From the NCBI RefSeq assembly GCF_001424585.1, contig NZ_LMPJ01000001.1, forward strand, positions 977,100-1,041,099: 64,000 bases of DNA. Direction: 5' to 3'. The notes below the pieces were generated by a model. It was not told the origin of the DNA. It saw nothing but the letters and a program-made list of their open reading frames with translations, and did no database searches. Below are positions 44,922 to 52,688 of the stretch, in pieces (the stretch's first letter is position 1; each line of letters begins with the position of its first letter). Origin of the DNA: Chryseobacterium sp. Leaf180. Its GTDB lineage: Bacteria; Bacteroidota; Bacteroidia; Flavobacteriales; Weeksellaceae. The translations under genes and the position numbers were made by a program.

Positions 44922-44950
44922 AAAAGCCCGAAACAATGTTTCGGGCTTTT
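44922..44950. terminator. Strong terminator stem shared by the orphan unit and the dcw operon end
   Basis: AAAAGCCCGAAAC (44922-44934) and GTTTCGGGCTTTT (44938-44950) pair perfectly around AAT; each arm supplies the T-run for its strand. It can end the plus-strand small transcript and, 54 bases past the GatB/YqeY stop, the long minus-strand operon. Confidence 0.85.
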
Positions 44951-45004
44951 CTAATCAAATCGATATGTAATGGTACTATATCCTAAAAATAAAAGACTTT
45001 AAAA

Positions 45005-45451
45005 CTATGAAAGAAGCTTTTTAGCCATGGCTGAAATGCTTTTCCCGTCAGATTTTCCGGCAAGATTCTTAGAAGCAATTCCCATCACTTTTCCAAGATC
45101 TTTCATAGATTGTGCTCCGGTTTCATCAATGATGGTTTTCATCTCAGCTTCCAATTCTTCATCCGTCAGCTGCTGCGGAAGAAATTTTTCAATCACTTTC
45201 ACCTGCGCATCTTCCACCTCAGCGAGATCATTTCTTCCCTGTGCAGAAAACTGCTCAGAAGAATCTTTTCTCTGCTTGATCATTCGCTGAAGAATAGCAA
45301 TCTCCTGCTCCGGCGAAACTTCTGCGCCACGAGCTTCTGTTTTTAATAATAAAATCTGAGCTTTTACGGCACGCAGCGCGTCTAAAGCCGTTTTATCTTT
45401 TGCACGCATCGCTGTTTTTACCGCTTCGCTGATTATTTCTTCTAAACTCAT
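45005..45451 (-). CDS. GatB/YqeY domain protein
   Basis: A 148-aa YqeY-type protein: a free-standing version of the tail domain of the GatB/GatE amidotransferases, of unsettled function. Marks: RAKDKTALDALRAVKAQI near residue 17, EQEIAILQRMIKQRKDS near 47 and the C-terminal MKDLGKVMGIASKNLAGKSDGK. It follows ftsZ by 15 bases and closes the dcw cluster, a placement common in flavobacteria. Confidence 0.88.
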   Translation of the reverse strand: MSLEEIISEAVKTAMRAKDKTALDALRAVKAQILLLKTEARGAEVSPEQEIAILQRMIKQRKDSSEQFSAQGRNDLAEVEDAQVKVIEKFLPQQLTDEELEAEMKTIIDETGAQSMKDLGKVMGIASKNLAGKSDGKSISAMAKKLLS

Positions 45452-45466
45452 AGTTTCTAATTTGAG

Positions 45467-47359
45467 TTAATCTACATCTTTATTTAAAAACCGGTTTTCA
45501 CGGACTCTCATTTCACCGTTATCTTCAGACAAATAACTGTGAATATTCTGATCTGACGCGTTACTTCCGTCGATGTTGATGTTTTTTCTCTTGAAGGCAG
45601 GCACCGTTTCAAACTCATTGGCCTGATCAAAATTCTGGTATCTCGAGTTGAATTCTTTCAGTTTATTTCGTCGTTCAGAAACACGTTCCTGATCGGCAGT
45701 TTTATTAACGAAAGTGAATTCGGTCTGCGTCCCCACAGGAATCTGAGTGTCTACCGAAGTATCATATGCTGATGCTTCTTCAACAACCTGCTGTTTCACC
45801 GGCTCGAAGAAATACTCCACTTTTTTGTCGGTTTCCTCAGTCAGATTTGCGACATCAGCCGTGAACTGATCTAGCGCTGCTTTTGGAAGATTTCCGTCCG
45901 CTCCGTCTGTTTTATTTTCTTTAATAAAGAAACTGAAGTCTGAAGAAGGTTCATTTTTGAATGAAACTTCCGCATTATTGTCAGGTGTGTTTTCTTTTTT
46001 TCTTTCGAAATCAAAAGAGAAAGATTCTGTTTCGAGATCATTTGCTTCATCATCCACCAAAAAATTCTGATGATCGTTATCCTCATCATCGTTCCAGCGC
46101 GCATTGTCGCTATAGTGTTCATTTTCAGATTCTAAAAAACCGTTTTGAGAAGTATTATCTTCTAAAGTCATTTTTTTTTCATCTGATGAAGCACGGAACT
46201 GTGTTGAATCCTGCTCATCATCATCAAGTCTGAAAAGATTTTTGCTTCCAAAATCGTAATTATGCTCCGGCGTGATTTCTCTTTCTTCTTTAGTTTTAAA
46301 AGGAGAATTTTTAGAAGAATCTAAACGGTCATTCAAACCAATTCTGATTTTCTCAGTCGGCCCGGAAAACTTTTTATTATCATTTGAAAAACCCGTAGCA
46401 ATCACCAAAACGCTCACTGCATCGCCCAATTCTTCATCTGCACCCACTCCAAAAATAATATCTGCAGTGTGACCTGCTTCTTTCTGAATGTAATCCATGA
46501 TGATTCCGATTTCGTCCATCGTCGCTTCTTCCACACCACTTCTGATGAGCAATAAGACGTTTCGTGCTCCGGTAATTTTATTATCATTTAACAGTGGAGA
46601 ATCAAGCGCTTTTCTCACCGCTTCCTCTGCTTTATTTTCACCTGAAGCCATTCCGGTAGACATCAATGCTGTTCCCGAATTCTGAAGAACAGATTTCGCA
46701 TCGCGGAAGTCAATATTCACGTCAAAATAACCGGTAATAACTTCTGCCATACCTTTTGCAGCATTCGTTAAAACCTCATCTGCTTTTGAAAATCCTTGCT
46801 TAAAACCGAGATTTCCGAACTGCTGTCTCAGTTTATCATTATTAATAACGATCAATGAATCGACATTATTTCTCAGTTTCTCAAGACCCAATTCTGCCTG
46901 ATCCAATCTTCTTTTTCCTTCAAAACTAAAAGGTACGGTGACGATTCCCACAGTCAGAATCCCCATATCTTTCGCTACTTTAGCAATTACCGGCGCGGCT
47001 CCAGTTCCGGTTCCACCGCCCATTCCAGCAGTGATGAACACCATTTTGGTATTCTGCCCCATCGCAGCTTTGATTTCCTCAATGCTTTCGATAGCGGCTT
47101 TTTCTCCCACTTCAGGATCTGCACCAGCGCCTAAACCTTCGGTAATAGTTACGCCAAGCTGTACTTTATTAGAAACCGGATTATTATCCAGCGTCTGCGC
47201 ATCGGTATTGCAGATCACGAAATCTACCCCGTGAATTCCTTTTTCGTACATGTGCTTCAGCGCGTTGTTTCCGCCGCCGCCGACTCCAATTACTTTAATA
47301 ATGGATGAATTTCCTTTTGGCAGGTCAAACGAAAATCCGTGTGTATCTGTGTTTTGCAT
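45467..47359 (-). CDS. ftsZ: Cell division protein FtsZ with a long C-terminal linker
   Basis: The tubulin-like GTPase that builds the division ring. The GTPase domain spans about residues 20-330, with VGGGGNNALKHM near 26, the tubulin signature AGMGGGTGTGAAPVIA near 113 and NVDSLIVINNDKLRQ near 166. The remaining 300 residues are an acidic, low-complexity linker (EDNTSQNGFLESENEHYS and similar), much longer than in E. coli but normal for Bacteroidota. The conserved tail FETVPAFKRKNI, which binds FtsA, is near 590. It is preceded by ftsA with 66 bases between. Confidence 0.97.
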   Translation of the reverse strand: MQNTDTHGFSFDLPKGNSSIIKVIGVGGGGNNALKHMYEKGIHGVDFVICNTDAQTLDNNPVSNKVQLGVTITEGLGAGADPEVGEKAAIESIEEIKAAMGQNTKMVFITAGMGGGTGTGAAPVIAKVAKDMGILTVGIVTVPFSFEGKRRLDQAELGLEKLRNNVDSLIVINNDKLRQQFGNLGFKQGFSKADEVLTNAAKGMAEVITGYFDVNIDFRDAKSVLQNSGTALMSTGMASGENKAEEAVRKALDSPLLNDNKITGARNVLLLIRSGVEEATMDEIGIIMDYIQKEAGHTADIIFGVGADEELGDAVSVLVIATGFSNDNKKFSGPTEKIRIGLNDRLDSSKNSPFKTKEEREITPEHNYDFGSKNLFRLDDDEQDSTQFRASSDEKKMTLEDNTSQNGFLESENEHYSDNARWNDDEDNDHQNFLVDDEANDLETESFSFDFERKKENTPDNNAEVSFKNEPSSDFSFFIKENKTDGADGNLPKAALDQFTADVANLTEETDKKVEYFFEPVKQQVVEEASAYDTSVDTQIPVGTQTEFTFVNKTADQERVSERRNKLKEFNSRYQNFDQANEFETVPAFKRKNINIDGSNASDQNIHSYLSEDNGEMRVRENRFLNKDVD

Positions 47360-47425
47360 GCTTTTATTTTTTATGGTCGATGTAGCTTAATGATTTTTAC
47401 ATCACTTATCGCACATCAATTATTA

Positions 47426-48805
47426 TTATTCTACTTCTTCAAAGAATTTTTTCACCTTTTCCATCAGAGACTGCCCGAATGTAAGCCTTACTTTTTTCTG
47501 CTGTTTGGTTTCCGTTTCTTCTTCCATTACCGGAAGTTTTGCCGCCAGCTCGGCTTCTTCCCGAGCCGCTTCCGGCGAAACTGCTGCAACAGGCTTTTCA
47601 TCAATCTCAATAGTTTCCTCAAGCTGAGAAACGGGTTTTCTGTCTCGGATTTTCAAACTTTCCATCAGCAAACCGATCGAAGTTGCATATTCCGGACCTT
47701 TAAGATACTGATTTTTATCGTTTGCAATATACTCATTTGCGAAACCAATACGGCTATCAAATCCTGTGGTATAATTGGCGAGCTGACGAAGGTGTTTCAG
47801 ATTAGAACCACCGCCAGTGAGTACAATTCCTGCGATCAATTTTTTCTTCTGCTCAAATGCGCCGTACGCTTTTAGCTCAGTATTAACCATTTCTAAAATC
47901 TCCTCAACGCGCGCATTGATAATTTGAGCCAATGTCTTAAGCGAAATTTCTTTGTCGGGTCTGCCGTGCAATCCCGGAATCGTCACAAAAGTACTGTCTT
48001 TTTCAAGCTCAGGAACAGCCGATCCAAATTTTACTTTAAGCTGATCTGCATGTTTTTCAATAATCGAACAGCCTTCCTTAATATCTTCCGTAATAATCCC
48101 ACCACCGTAAGGAATCACGCAGGTATGACGGATGATATTATCTTTGAAAATCGCAATATCCGTCGTTCCACCACCGATATCAACAATTGCAACTCCAGCT
48201 TCTTTTTCTTCTTTGGTTAAAACAGCTTCGGAAGATGCCAAAGGCTCAAGCGTCAGCGCTTCCATTTCGAGACCGGCTTCCCGCACGCATCTGGCAATGT
48301 TTCTGATACTTCCCATCTGCCCGACAACCACGTGAAAATTTGCCTCAAGACGCTTTCCGTGCATGCCAACAGGCTCCTGAATTTCTCCTTCAGAATCAAC
48401 TTTATATTCTTGCGGTAAGACGTGAATGATTTCTTCGCCAGGAAGCATCACCAGTTTCTTTACCTGATCTTTTAATGCATCAATATCGTCTTCGGTAATA
48501 AATTTATCCGGATGTTCCCGCATGATGTAATCTGAATGCTGCAGCGAGCGGATGTGCTTGCCAGCGATACCCACCGTGACTTTATGAATGGGAACGCCTG
48601 CACTCAACTGTGCTTCAGAAATCGCTGCTTTTATCGAATTGATTGTCTGCGAAATGTTATTCACAATACCTTTATGCACACCGAGACTTTTGGCTTTTCC
48701 CACGCCGAGAACCTCGATTTTTCCGTGTGCATTCCTGCGGCCCACAATGGCGACGATTTTCGTCGTACCAATATCGAGACCTACTGAATACTCTTGATTT
48801 TCCAT
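47426..48805 (-). CDS. ftsA: Cell division protein FtsA
   Basis: An actin-like ATPase that tethers FtsZ to the membrane. The 459 aa show the phosphate 1 loop SVGLDIGTTKIVAIVG (residues 7-22), phosphate 2 AIVDIGGGTTDIAIFKDN (near 204) and the adenosine loop GIVLTGGGSNLKHL (near 332). A C-terminal extension rich in Glu/Lys leads to a short amphipathic helix (SLMEKVKKFFEE), the expected membrane-targeting end. It is part of the ftsQ-ftsA-ftsZ run. Confidence 0.95.
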   Translation of the reverse strand: MENQEYSVGLDIGTTKIVAIVGRRNAHGKIEVLGVGKAKSLGVHKGIVNNISQTINSIKAAISEAQLSAGVPIHKVTVGIAGKHIRSLQHSDYIMREHPDKFITEDDIDALKDQVKKLVMLPGEEIIHVLPQEYKVDSEGEIQEPVGMHGKRLEANFHVVVGQMGSIRNIARCVREAGLEMEALTLEPLASSEAVLTKEEKEAGVAIVDIGGGTTDIAIFKDNIIRHTCVIPYGGGIITEDIKEGCSIIEKHADQLKVKFGSAVPELEKDSTFVTIPGLHGRPDKEISLKTLAQIINARVEEILEMVNTELKAYGAFEQKKKLIAGIVLTGGGSNLKHLRQLANYTTGFDSRIGFANEYIANDKNQYLKGPEYATSIGLLMESLKIRDRKPVSQLEETIEIDEKPVAAVSPEAAREEAELAAKLPVMEEETETKQQKKVRLTFGQSLMEKVKKFFEEVE

Positions 48806-48870
48806 TTTATACCGATTTGATTTTTTACTTAATTAATTTAAATTTTCCCTTCTTCATTTTTCCAGATCAT

Positions 48871-49812
48871 TTATTCGATCTTCACTTTTGCCTTCTTCTT
48901 CTCAGGTTTCTTTTCCACTTTTTTTGCAGGTTTTTTCGCCGCTGCAACCGTTTTTTCTTTTCTGACGACTTTTTTAGGTGAAACTTTAGCAGGTTTAACC
49001 AAAGATTCACTTTTCCTGACTGCGTTTTGAACTGATATTTTTGCAATCTCCTTATTTCCGGCAGCAAGAATGCTGTCATTCTCTTCAAAATTTGGGTTCA
49101 GCGTCGTCACTATCTGATTTTGATACTTCACCGAAATCATGCTGTATTTTTGCGGATCCTGATATACAAGATATTTTTCAACAAAAGTTTTAAAACCTTT
49201 TACTTTCACATCGATATTTTCCAAATCACCGATTTCCACTTTATAATTTCCTTCGCTGGTAAGCAAATGATAACTGCCGCGGTATTTTGAGATGCCGATA
49301 AAATATTTTTTACTGAAATCGTCTTTATCAATTTTCTCAACAAGCTCCGCGAGTTTTTCATAATCTGAGGCCGGAACATTTCCCGTGACCAACATACACG
49401 GGTGAGAATAGGTTTTAGAAATCGGAAATTCTGTTCCTTTTTCGTCCACATAAAAATCTCTTCCTTCTTTATTCAGCCTGAAAACCGGAACACGCTGTTT
49501 GATATCGAGATTCAGATTACCATTCAGATTCAAATAAACATTCGCGCTGTCGACCGCAGGAAGTGCGTTGATCTTTTTTTCAAGCTCCGGAATATTCAGA
49601 TCGCCCACTTTTCTCGACGGATTTTCTGTGTTTACAATCGTTCTAATATCTTTTTCGTCGATAAAATACACCGGCGTTTTTTCATTCATTTTTACAGAAA
49701 TTTTGCTGTCGGCAATCTTCTGACCACTGAATTTCTTCAAAGAGAAACTCAGCAGGAAACCAAGAATGATCACTGTGAAGACAATTTTTAATATTCTGTA
49801 TTTGTTTTTCAT
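48871..49812 (-). CDS. ftsQ: Cell division protein FtsQ
   Basis: A 313-aa bitopic divisome protein linking early and late division proteins. One membrane helix near the start (ILKIVFTVIILGFLLSFSL, residues 8-26) is followed by a POTRA-like region (PVYFIDEKDIRTIVNTENPS, LEKKINALPAVDSANVYLN) and the FtsQ beta domain. The last 50 residues are an unusual Lys/Ala/Val-rich tail (KKVVRKEKTVAAAKKPAKKVE) that may contact peptidoglycan or nucleic acid; this tail is lineage specific. It lies between murC and ftsA. Confidence 0.9.
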   Translation of the reverse strand: MKNKYRILKIVFTVIILGFLLSFSLKKFSGQKIADSKISVKMNEKTPVYFIDEKDIRTIVNTENPSRKVGDLNIPELEKKINALPAVDSANVYLNLNGNLNLDIKQRVPVFRLNKEGRDFYVDEKGTEFPISKTYSHPCMLVTGNVPASDYEKLAELVEKIDKDDFSKKYFIGISKYRGSYHLLTSEGNYKVEIGDLENIDVKVKGFKTFVEKYLVYQDPQKYSMISVKYQNQIVTTLNPNFEENDSILAAGNKEIAKISVQNAVRKSESLVKPAKVSPKKVVRKEKTVAAAKKPAKKVEKKPEKKKAKVKIE

Positions 49813-49825
49813 TATTTTAAGATGA

Positions 49826-49853
49826 CAGATTTTAGACGTCAGATTTCAGACAT
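49826..49853. repeat. Two tandem 14-bp repeats before ftsQ
   Basis: CAGATTTTAGACGT (49826-49839) and CAGATTTCAGACAT (49840-49853) differ at two positions and each is built from related 7-bp halves. They lie in the 68-base murC-ftsQ spacer. Confidence 0.55.
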
Positions 49854-49880
49854 TTAAAACTGTTTTAAATTTATTTATTT

Positions 49881-51239
49881 TTAATTGTTTCCTAACCATT
49901 CACAAATCGGGTCATACAGCGTATCTATATTTCCTGCTCCAACCGTTAACAAAATGTCAAATTCTTTTTCTTTTATTTTATTAAAGGCTTCTGACAAACC
50001 TGAAATTTCTTTTTTATTTAAAGTCACTTTTTCTAATAACCAATCTGAAGTTATTCCTTCAAAATTCTCCTGAAGCTCTCTGGCAGGATAAATATCAAGC
50101 AAAATCAACTCTTCAGAATTACTTAAACTTTCAGCAAATCCATCCGCAAAATCTCTCGTTCTGCTGAATAAATGTGGCTGAAAAACCACCAACAGTTTTC
50201 TATCGGGATAAAACGTTTTAATTGAACCTACGACAGCATTAATCTCTGTTGGATGATGCGCGTAATCGTCAATATATATTTTACCGCCAGGATAAATGTG
50301 TTTTGTATATCTTCTTTTGATCCCTTTAAAATTGGCAATTGCTTTTTTTAAGGTTTCAAAATCAACTCCCAAATTATGAAGAATAGCCAGTGAAACCGTT
50401 GCATTTTCAACATTGTGAATTCCCGGAACATCCCAGACAAAATCTTTTACAGTTTCTGTTGGCGTATGAAAATCGAAATAGATTTTATCATAATCCATAC
50501 GAAGATTGTCCGAGTAATAATCAGCTTTTTCGTTAACAGCGTATGTCTTATGCGCTCTTCCGATTTCAATTCCTTTTCTCACAAAAAGTTGCTGATCTTC
50601 AGGAACTAATGCTGCAAATTGTCTAAAGCCTTCTTCAATGGTGTTTTTATCTCCATAAATATCCAAATGATCTGCATCTGTTGAAGTAATCACCGCCCAA
50701 TCTGGTGAAAGTGTAAGAAAACTTCTGTCATATTCATCCGCTTCCACCACAGAATATTTTGTTCCGTTAAACAGAAAATTTGATTTAAAATTCTCAGAAA
50801 TTCCACCTAAAAAACAGGAGAAAGGCAAATTTGCTTCTTTGCACAAATGTGAAACCAAAGTAGAGGTTGTAGTCTTCCCATGAGTCCCTGCAACTGCAAT
50901 GCAGTCTGTGTTTTCGGTAATTAAGCCTAAAACTTTTGCACGCTTTTTTACTTCAAACTGATTTTCATTAAAATAATCTAAAATCCCCAGCTTTTTGATT
51001 GCCGGAGTGTAGATAACCAATGTATTTTCTTTCTGAAGCGAAGTAATTTTATCATCAATAACATCTTCAAAAACAATATCAATTCCTTCGCTCATCAAAG
51101 CAGTCGTTAATTTGGTATTCGTTTTATCATAGCCCAAAACATTCTTGCCCGAAGCGTGGAAATAACGCGCTAAAGCACTCATTCCGATACCTCCGATTCC
51201 GACGAAGTAAAAATTTTGATATGTTTCTAAATTGTTCAT
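49881..51239 (-). CDS. murC: UDP-N-acetylmuramate-L-alanine ligase MurC
   Basis: Adds L-Ala to UDP-MurNAc in cytoplasmic peptidoglycan synthesis; 452 aa, full length. N-terminal GIGGIGMSALARYFHASGK (residues 14-32), ATP loop VAGTHGKTTTSTLVSHLC (near 118), VEADEYDRSFLTL (near 166), and the C-terminal domain with YIDDYAHHPTEINAV (near 324) and VFQPHLFSRTRDF. All catalytic motifs are intact. It sits between murG and ftsQ. Confidence 0.95.
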   Translation of the reverse strand: MNNLETYQNFYFVGIGGIGMSALARYFHASGKNVLGYDKTNTKLTTALMSEGIDIVFEDVIDDKITSLQKENTLVIYTPAIKKLGILDYFNENQFEVKKRAKVLGLITENTDCIAVAGTHGKTTTSTLVSHLCKEANLPFSCFLGGISENFKSNFLFNGTKYSVVEADEYDRSFLTLSPDWAVITSTDADHLDIYGDKNTIEEGFRQFAALVPEDQQLFVRKGIEIGRAHKTYAVNEKADYYSDNLRMDYDKIYFDFHTPTETVKDFVWDVPGIHNVENATVSLAILHNLGVDFETLKKAIANFKGIKRRYTKHIYPGGKIYIDDYAHHPTEINAVVGSIKTFYPDRKLLVVFQPHLFSRTRDFADGFAESLSNSEELILLDIYPARELQENFEGITSDWLLEKVTLNKKEISGLSEAFNKIKEKEFDILLTVGAGNIDTLYDPICEWLGNN

Positions 51240-51308
51240 TATAATTATCCTCTCTTCTTTTATAGCAATCTTATTAATATTATGTACTAACTGCTTTTAA
51301 TTTGCAGT

Positions 51309-51332
51309 GTCAGGCTGAGCCTGTCGATGTCC
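51309..51332. repeat. Palindromic repeat fragment in the murG-murC spacer
   Basis: GTCAGGCTGAGCCTGTCGAT with the exact palindrome CAGGCT-G-AGCCTG (51311-51323). Sequences of this form (CAGGCTGAGCCTGTCGAA) recur in flavobacterial intergenic DNA, to my knowledge; only one copy is in this window. Confidence 0.5.
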
Positions 51333-51337
51333 ATTTC

Positions 51338-52441
51338 TTAAATTATTATCTTAAATATCTCATCCACAATCTCCTTCGCCGCATTGGGTTTGGCAAAATA
51401 TTTCAGATTGTCAGACATTTCTTTTCTTACACTTTCACTTTCACAGATTTCTGATAATGTACTCCAGAATTTATCCTGCATTTCAGAATCTTTTACCATT
51501 CTGGCTGCGTTTTTTTCAACCAAAGTCATCGCATTTTTAGTCTGATGATCTTCCGCTGCAAACGGAAACGGAACCAACAAAACCGGCTTCTGCGCAACAG
51601 CCAACTCTGAAATGGCAATTGCACCCGCTCTGGAAACAATGACATCCGCTGCTGAATAAGCAGTTTCCATATCTTTGATGAATTCCTTCAACTGGATTTG
51701 AGATTTGAGATTTGAGATTTGAAGTTCATTGCTTAACTCACTGTAATCCAGTTTTCCGGTTTGCCAGATTAACTGATGCCCTTTGTCTTTTAATTGATCT
51801 AAATTCTCTTTCCAGCCGTTGTTTAATGTTTTTGAACCTAAAGAACCACCAACAGAAAGAATGGTCAGCTTATTTTGATCCAAACCTAATTTCTCTTTTG
51901 CCTGAGAGATTTCCTGCATTCCTGAAATGATATTCTCACGAATCGGATTTCCCAAGAACTTTATTTTTTCAGCCGGAAAACCTTCCACTTTCGGATAGGC
52001 TGTAAAAACGGCCTTTGCTTTTTTACTTAAAATTTTATTCGTCACTCCTGCATGTGCATTCTGCTCCTGGATGAAAATTGGAATTCCTGCTTTACTTGCT
52101 TCATATAAGGCCGGTCCGCTTGCAAAACCACCAGTCCCGACCGCAAAATCCGGAGCGAAATTTCTGATGATTCTCTTTGATTTAGATAAACTTTTTAAAA
52201 TCTTAAAAGGCAATCCCAGATTCGAAAGAATATTTCCTCTGTCGATTCCTGCAATATCAATTCCTTCGATTCTGTAGCCAGCCTGCGGAACTTTTTCCAT
52301 TTCCATTTTTCCGTTGGCACCGATGAACAAAAACTCAGTATCCGGAAATCTCTTTCTGATCTCGTCTGCAATGGCAATCGCCGGGAAAATGTGTCCTCCC
52401 GTGCCGCCACCACTTAGCAATACTTTTAGTTTTTTGTTCAT
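51338..52441 (-). CDS. murG: Undecaprenyl-PP-MurNAc-pentapeptide GlcNAc transferase MurG
   Basis: A peripheral membrane GT28 glycosyltransferase that makes lipid II from lipid I. From ATG 52441 (MNKKLKVLLSGGGTGGHIFP) it has 367 aa; ATG 52444 is adjacent. Motifs: LSGGGTGGHIFPAIAIADEI (residues 9-28), LSVGGSLGSKTLN (near 191) and SAADVIVSRAGAIAISELAV (near 268), with LVPFPFAAEDHQTKNA. The 7-bp repeats at 51695-51722 encode residues ~240-249 (LQISNLKSQIQ). The longer frame to 52474 overlaps the 76-aa gene. Confidence 0.95.
   Translation of the reverse strand: MNKKLKVLLSGGGTGGHIFPAIAIADEIRKRFPDTEFLFIGANGKMEMEKVPQAGYRIEGIDIAGIDRGNILSNLGLPFKILKSLSKSKRIIRNFAPDFAVGTGGFASGPALYEASKAGIPIFIQEQNAHAGVTNKILSKKAKAVFTAYPKVEGFPAEKIKFLGNPIRENIISGMQEISQAKEKLGLDQNKLTILSVGGSLGSKTLNNGWKENLDQLKDKGHQLIWQTGKLDYSELSNELQISNLKSQIQLKEFIKDMETAYSAADVIVSRAGAIAISELAVAQKPVLLVPFPFAAEDHQTKNAMTLVEKNAARMVKDSEMQDKFWSTLSEICESESVRKEMSDNLKYFAKPNAAKEIVDEIFKIII
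51695..51722. repeat. Four perfect 7-bp tandem repeats inside murG
   Basis: Four consecutive GATTTGA units (plus strand) in the murG coding region. The unit is not a multiple of three, so losing or gaining one copy would shift the murG frame; gaining or losing three would keep it. Confidence 0.9.
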
Positions 52442-52451
52442 CATTACTGTT

Positions 52452-52682
52452 TTAAGCTGTAGGCTTATTTTCAATCAAATCCATATATTCCACTTCCACA
52501 GAAGTTTCATTTTCGTTTTTCGAAACATTTTTCACGGTGTACATCGCGTCGCCAAGCTCGATTACTTCGCCGTTTTCGAGTTTAAATGTTTCCAGAAAAT
52601 TGCTGATTTCTTCCGCGTTTTCGAAAGTCATCACGTTTTCTGAAGATTTTTCATCTTTAAAAATAATTTTTTGTGTTTCCAT
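52452..52682 (-). CDS. Small acidic protein inside the dcw cluster
   Basis: A 76-aa acidic protein (METQKIIFKDEKSSENVM to EYMDLIENKPTA), no membrane helix, no recognised family. Predicted beta-rich: the second half (GEVIELGDAMYTVKNVSKNE) resembles a small beta-barrel strand pattern. It lies between ftsW (6 bases upstream) and murG (10 bases downstream), with no room for separate promoters, so it must be transcribed with them. Confidence 0.65.
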   Translation of the reverse strand: METQKIIFKDEKSSENVMTFENAEEISNFLETFKLENGEVIELGDAMYTVKNVSKNENETSVEVEYMDLIENKPTA

Positions 52683-52688
52683 ATAATT

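Larger units (their letters stand above)
44788..44950 (+). ncRNA. Candidate small RNA or micro-gene transcript
   Basis: The inferred transcript runs from about five bases after the -7 box to the 13-bp terminator stem, about 163 nt. It has a perfect internal hairpin ATCCTG-TTTA-CAGGAT (44826-44841), directly followed by a pyrimidine run TTTCCCCTCCT (44840-44851) that could be single-stranded. No match to 6S, tmRNA, SRP or RNase P is recognisable to me. It lies in the 403-base gap between the bacilliredoxin and GatB/YqeY genes; the bases before 44770 hold only the divergent bacilliredoxin promoter. It may be an sRNA, an mRNA for the 20-aa ORF inside it, or both. Confidence 0.5.

Noticed and set aside
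44881-44955. Second 24-codon ORF starting at ATG 44880 in the orphan transcript
   Set aside because: It reads through the terminator stem, so its last codons are made from the hairpin; coding is unlikely.
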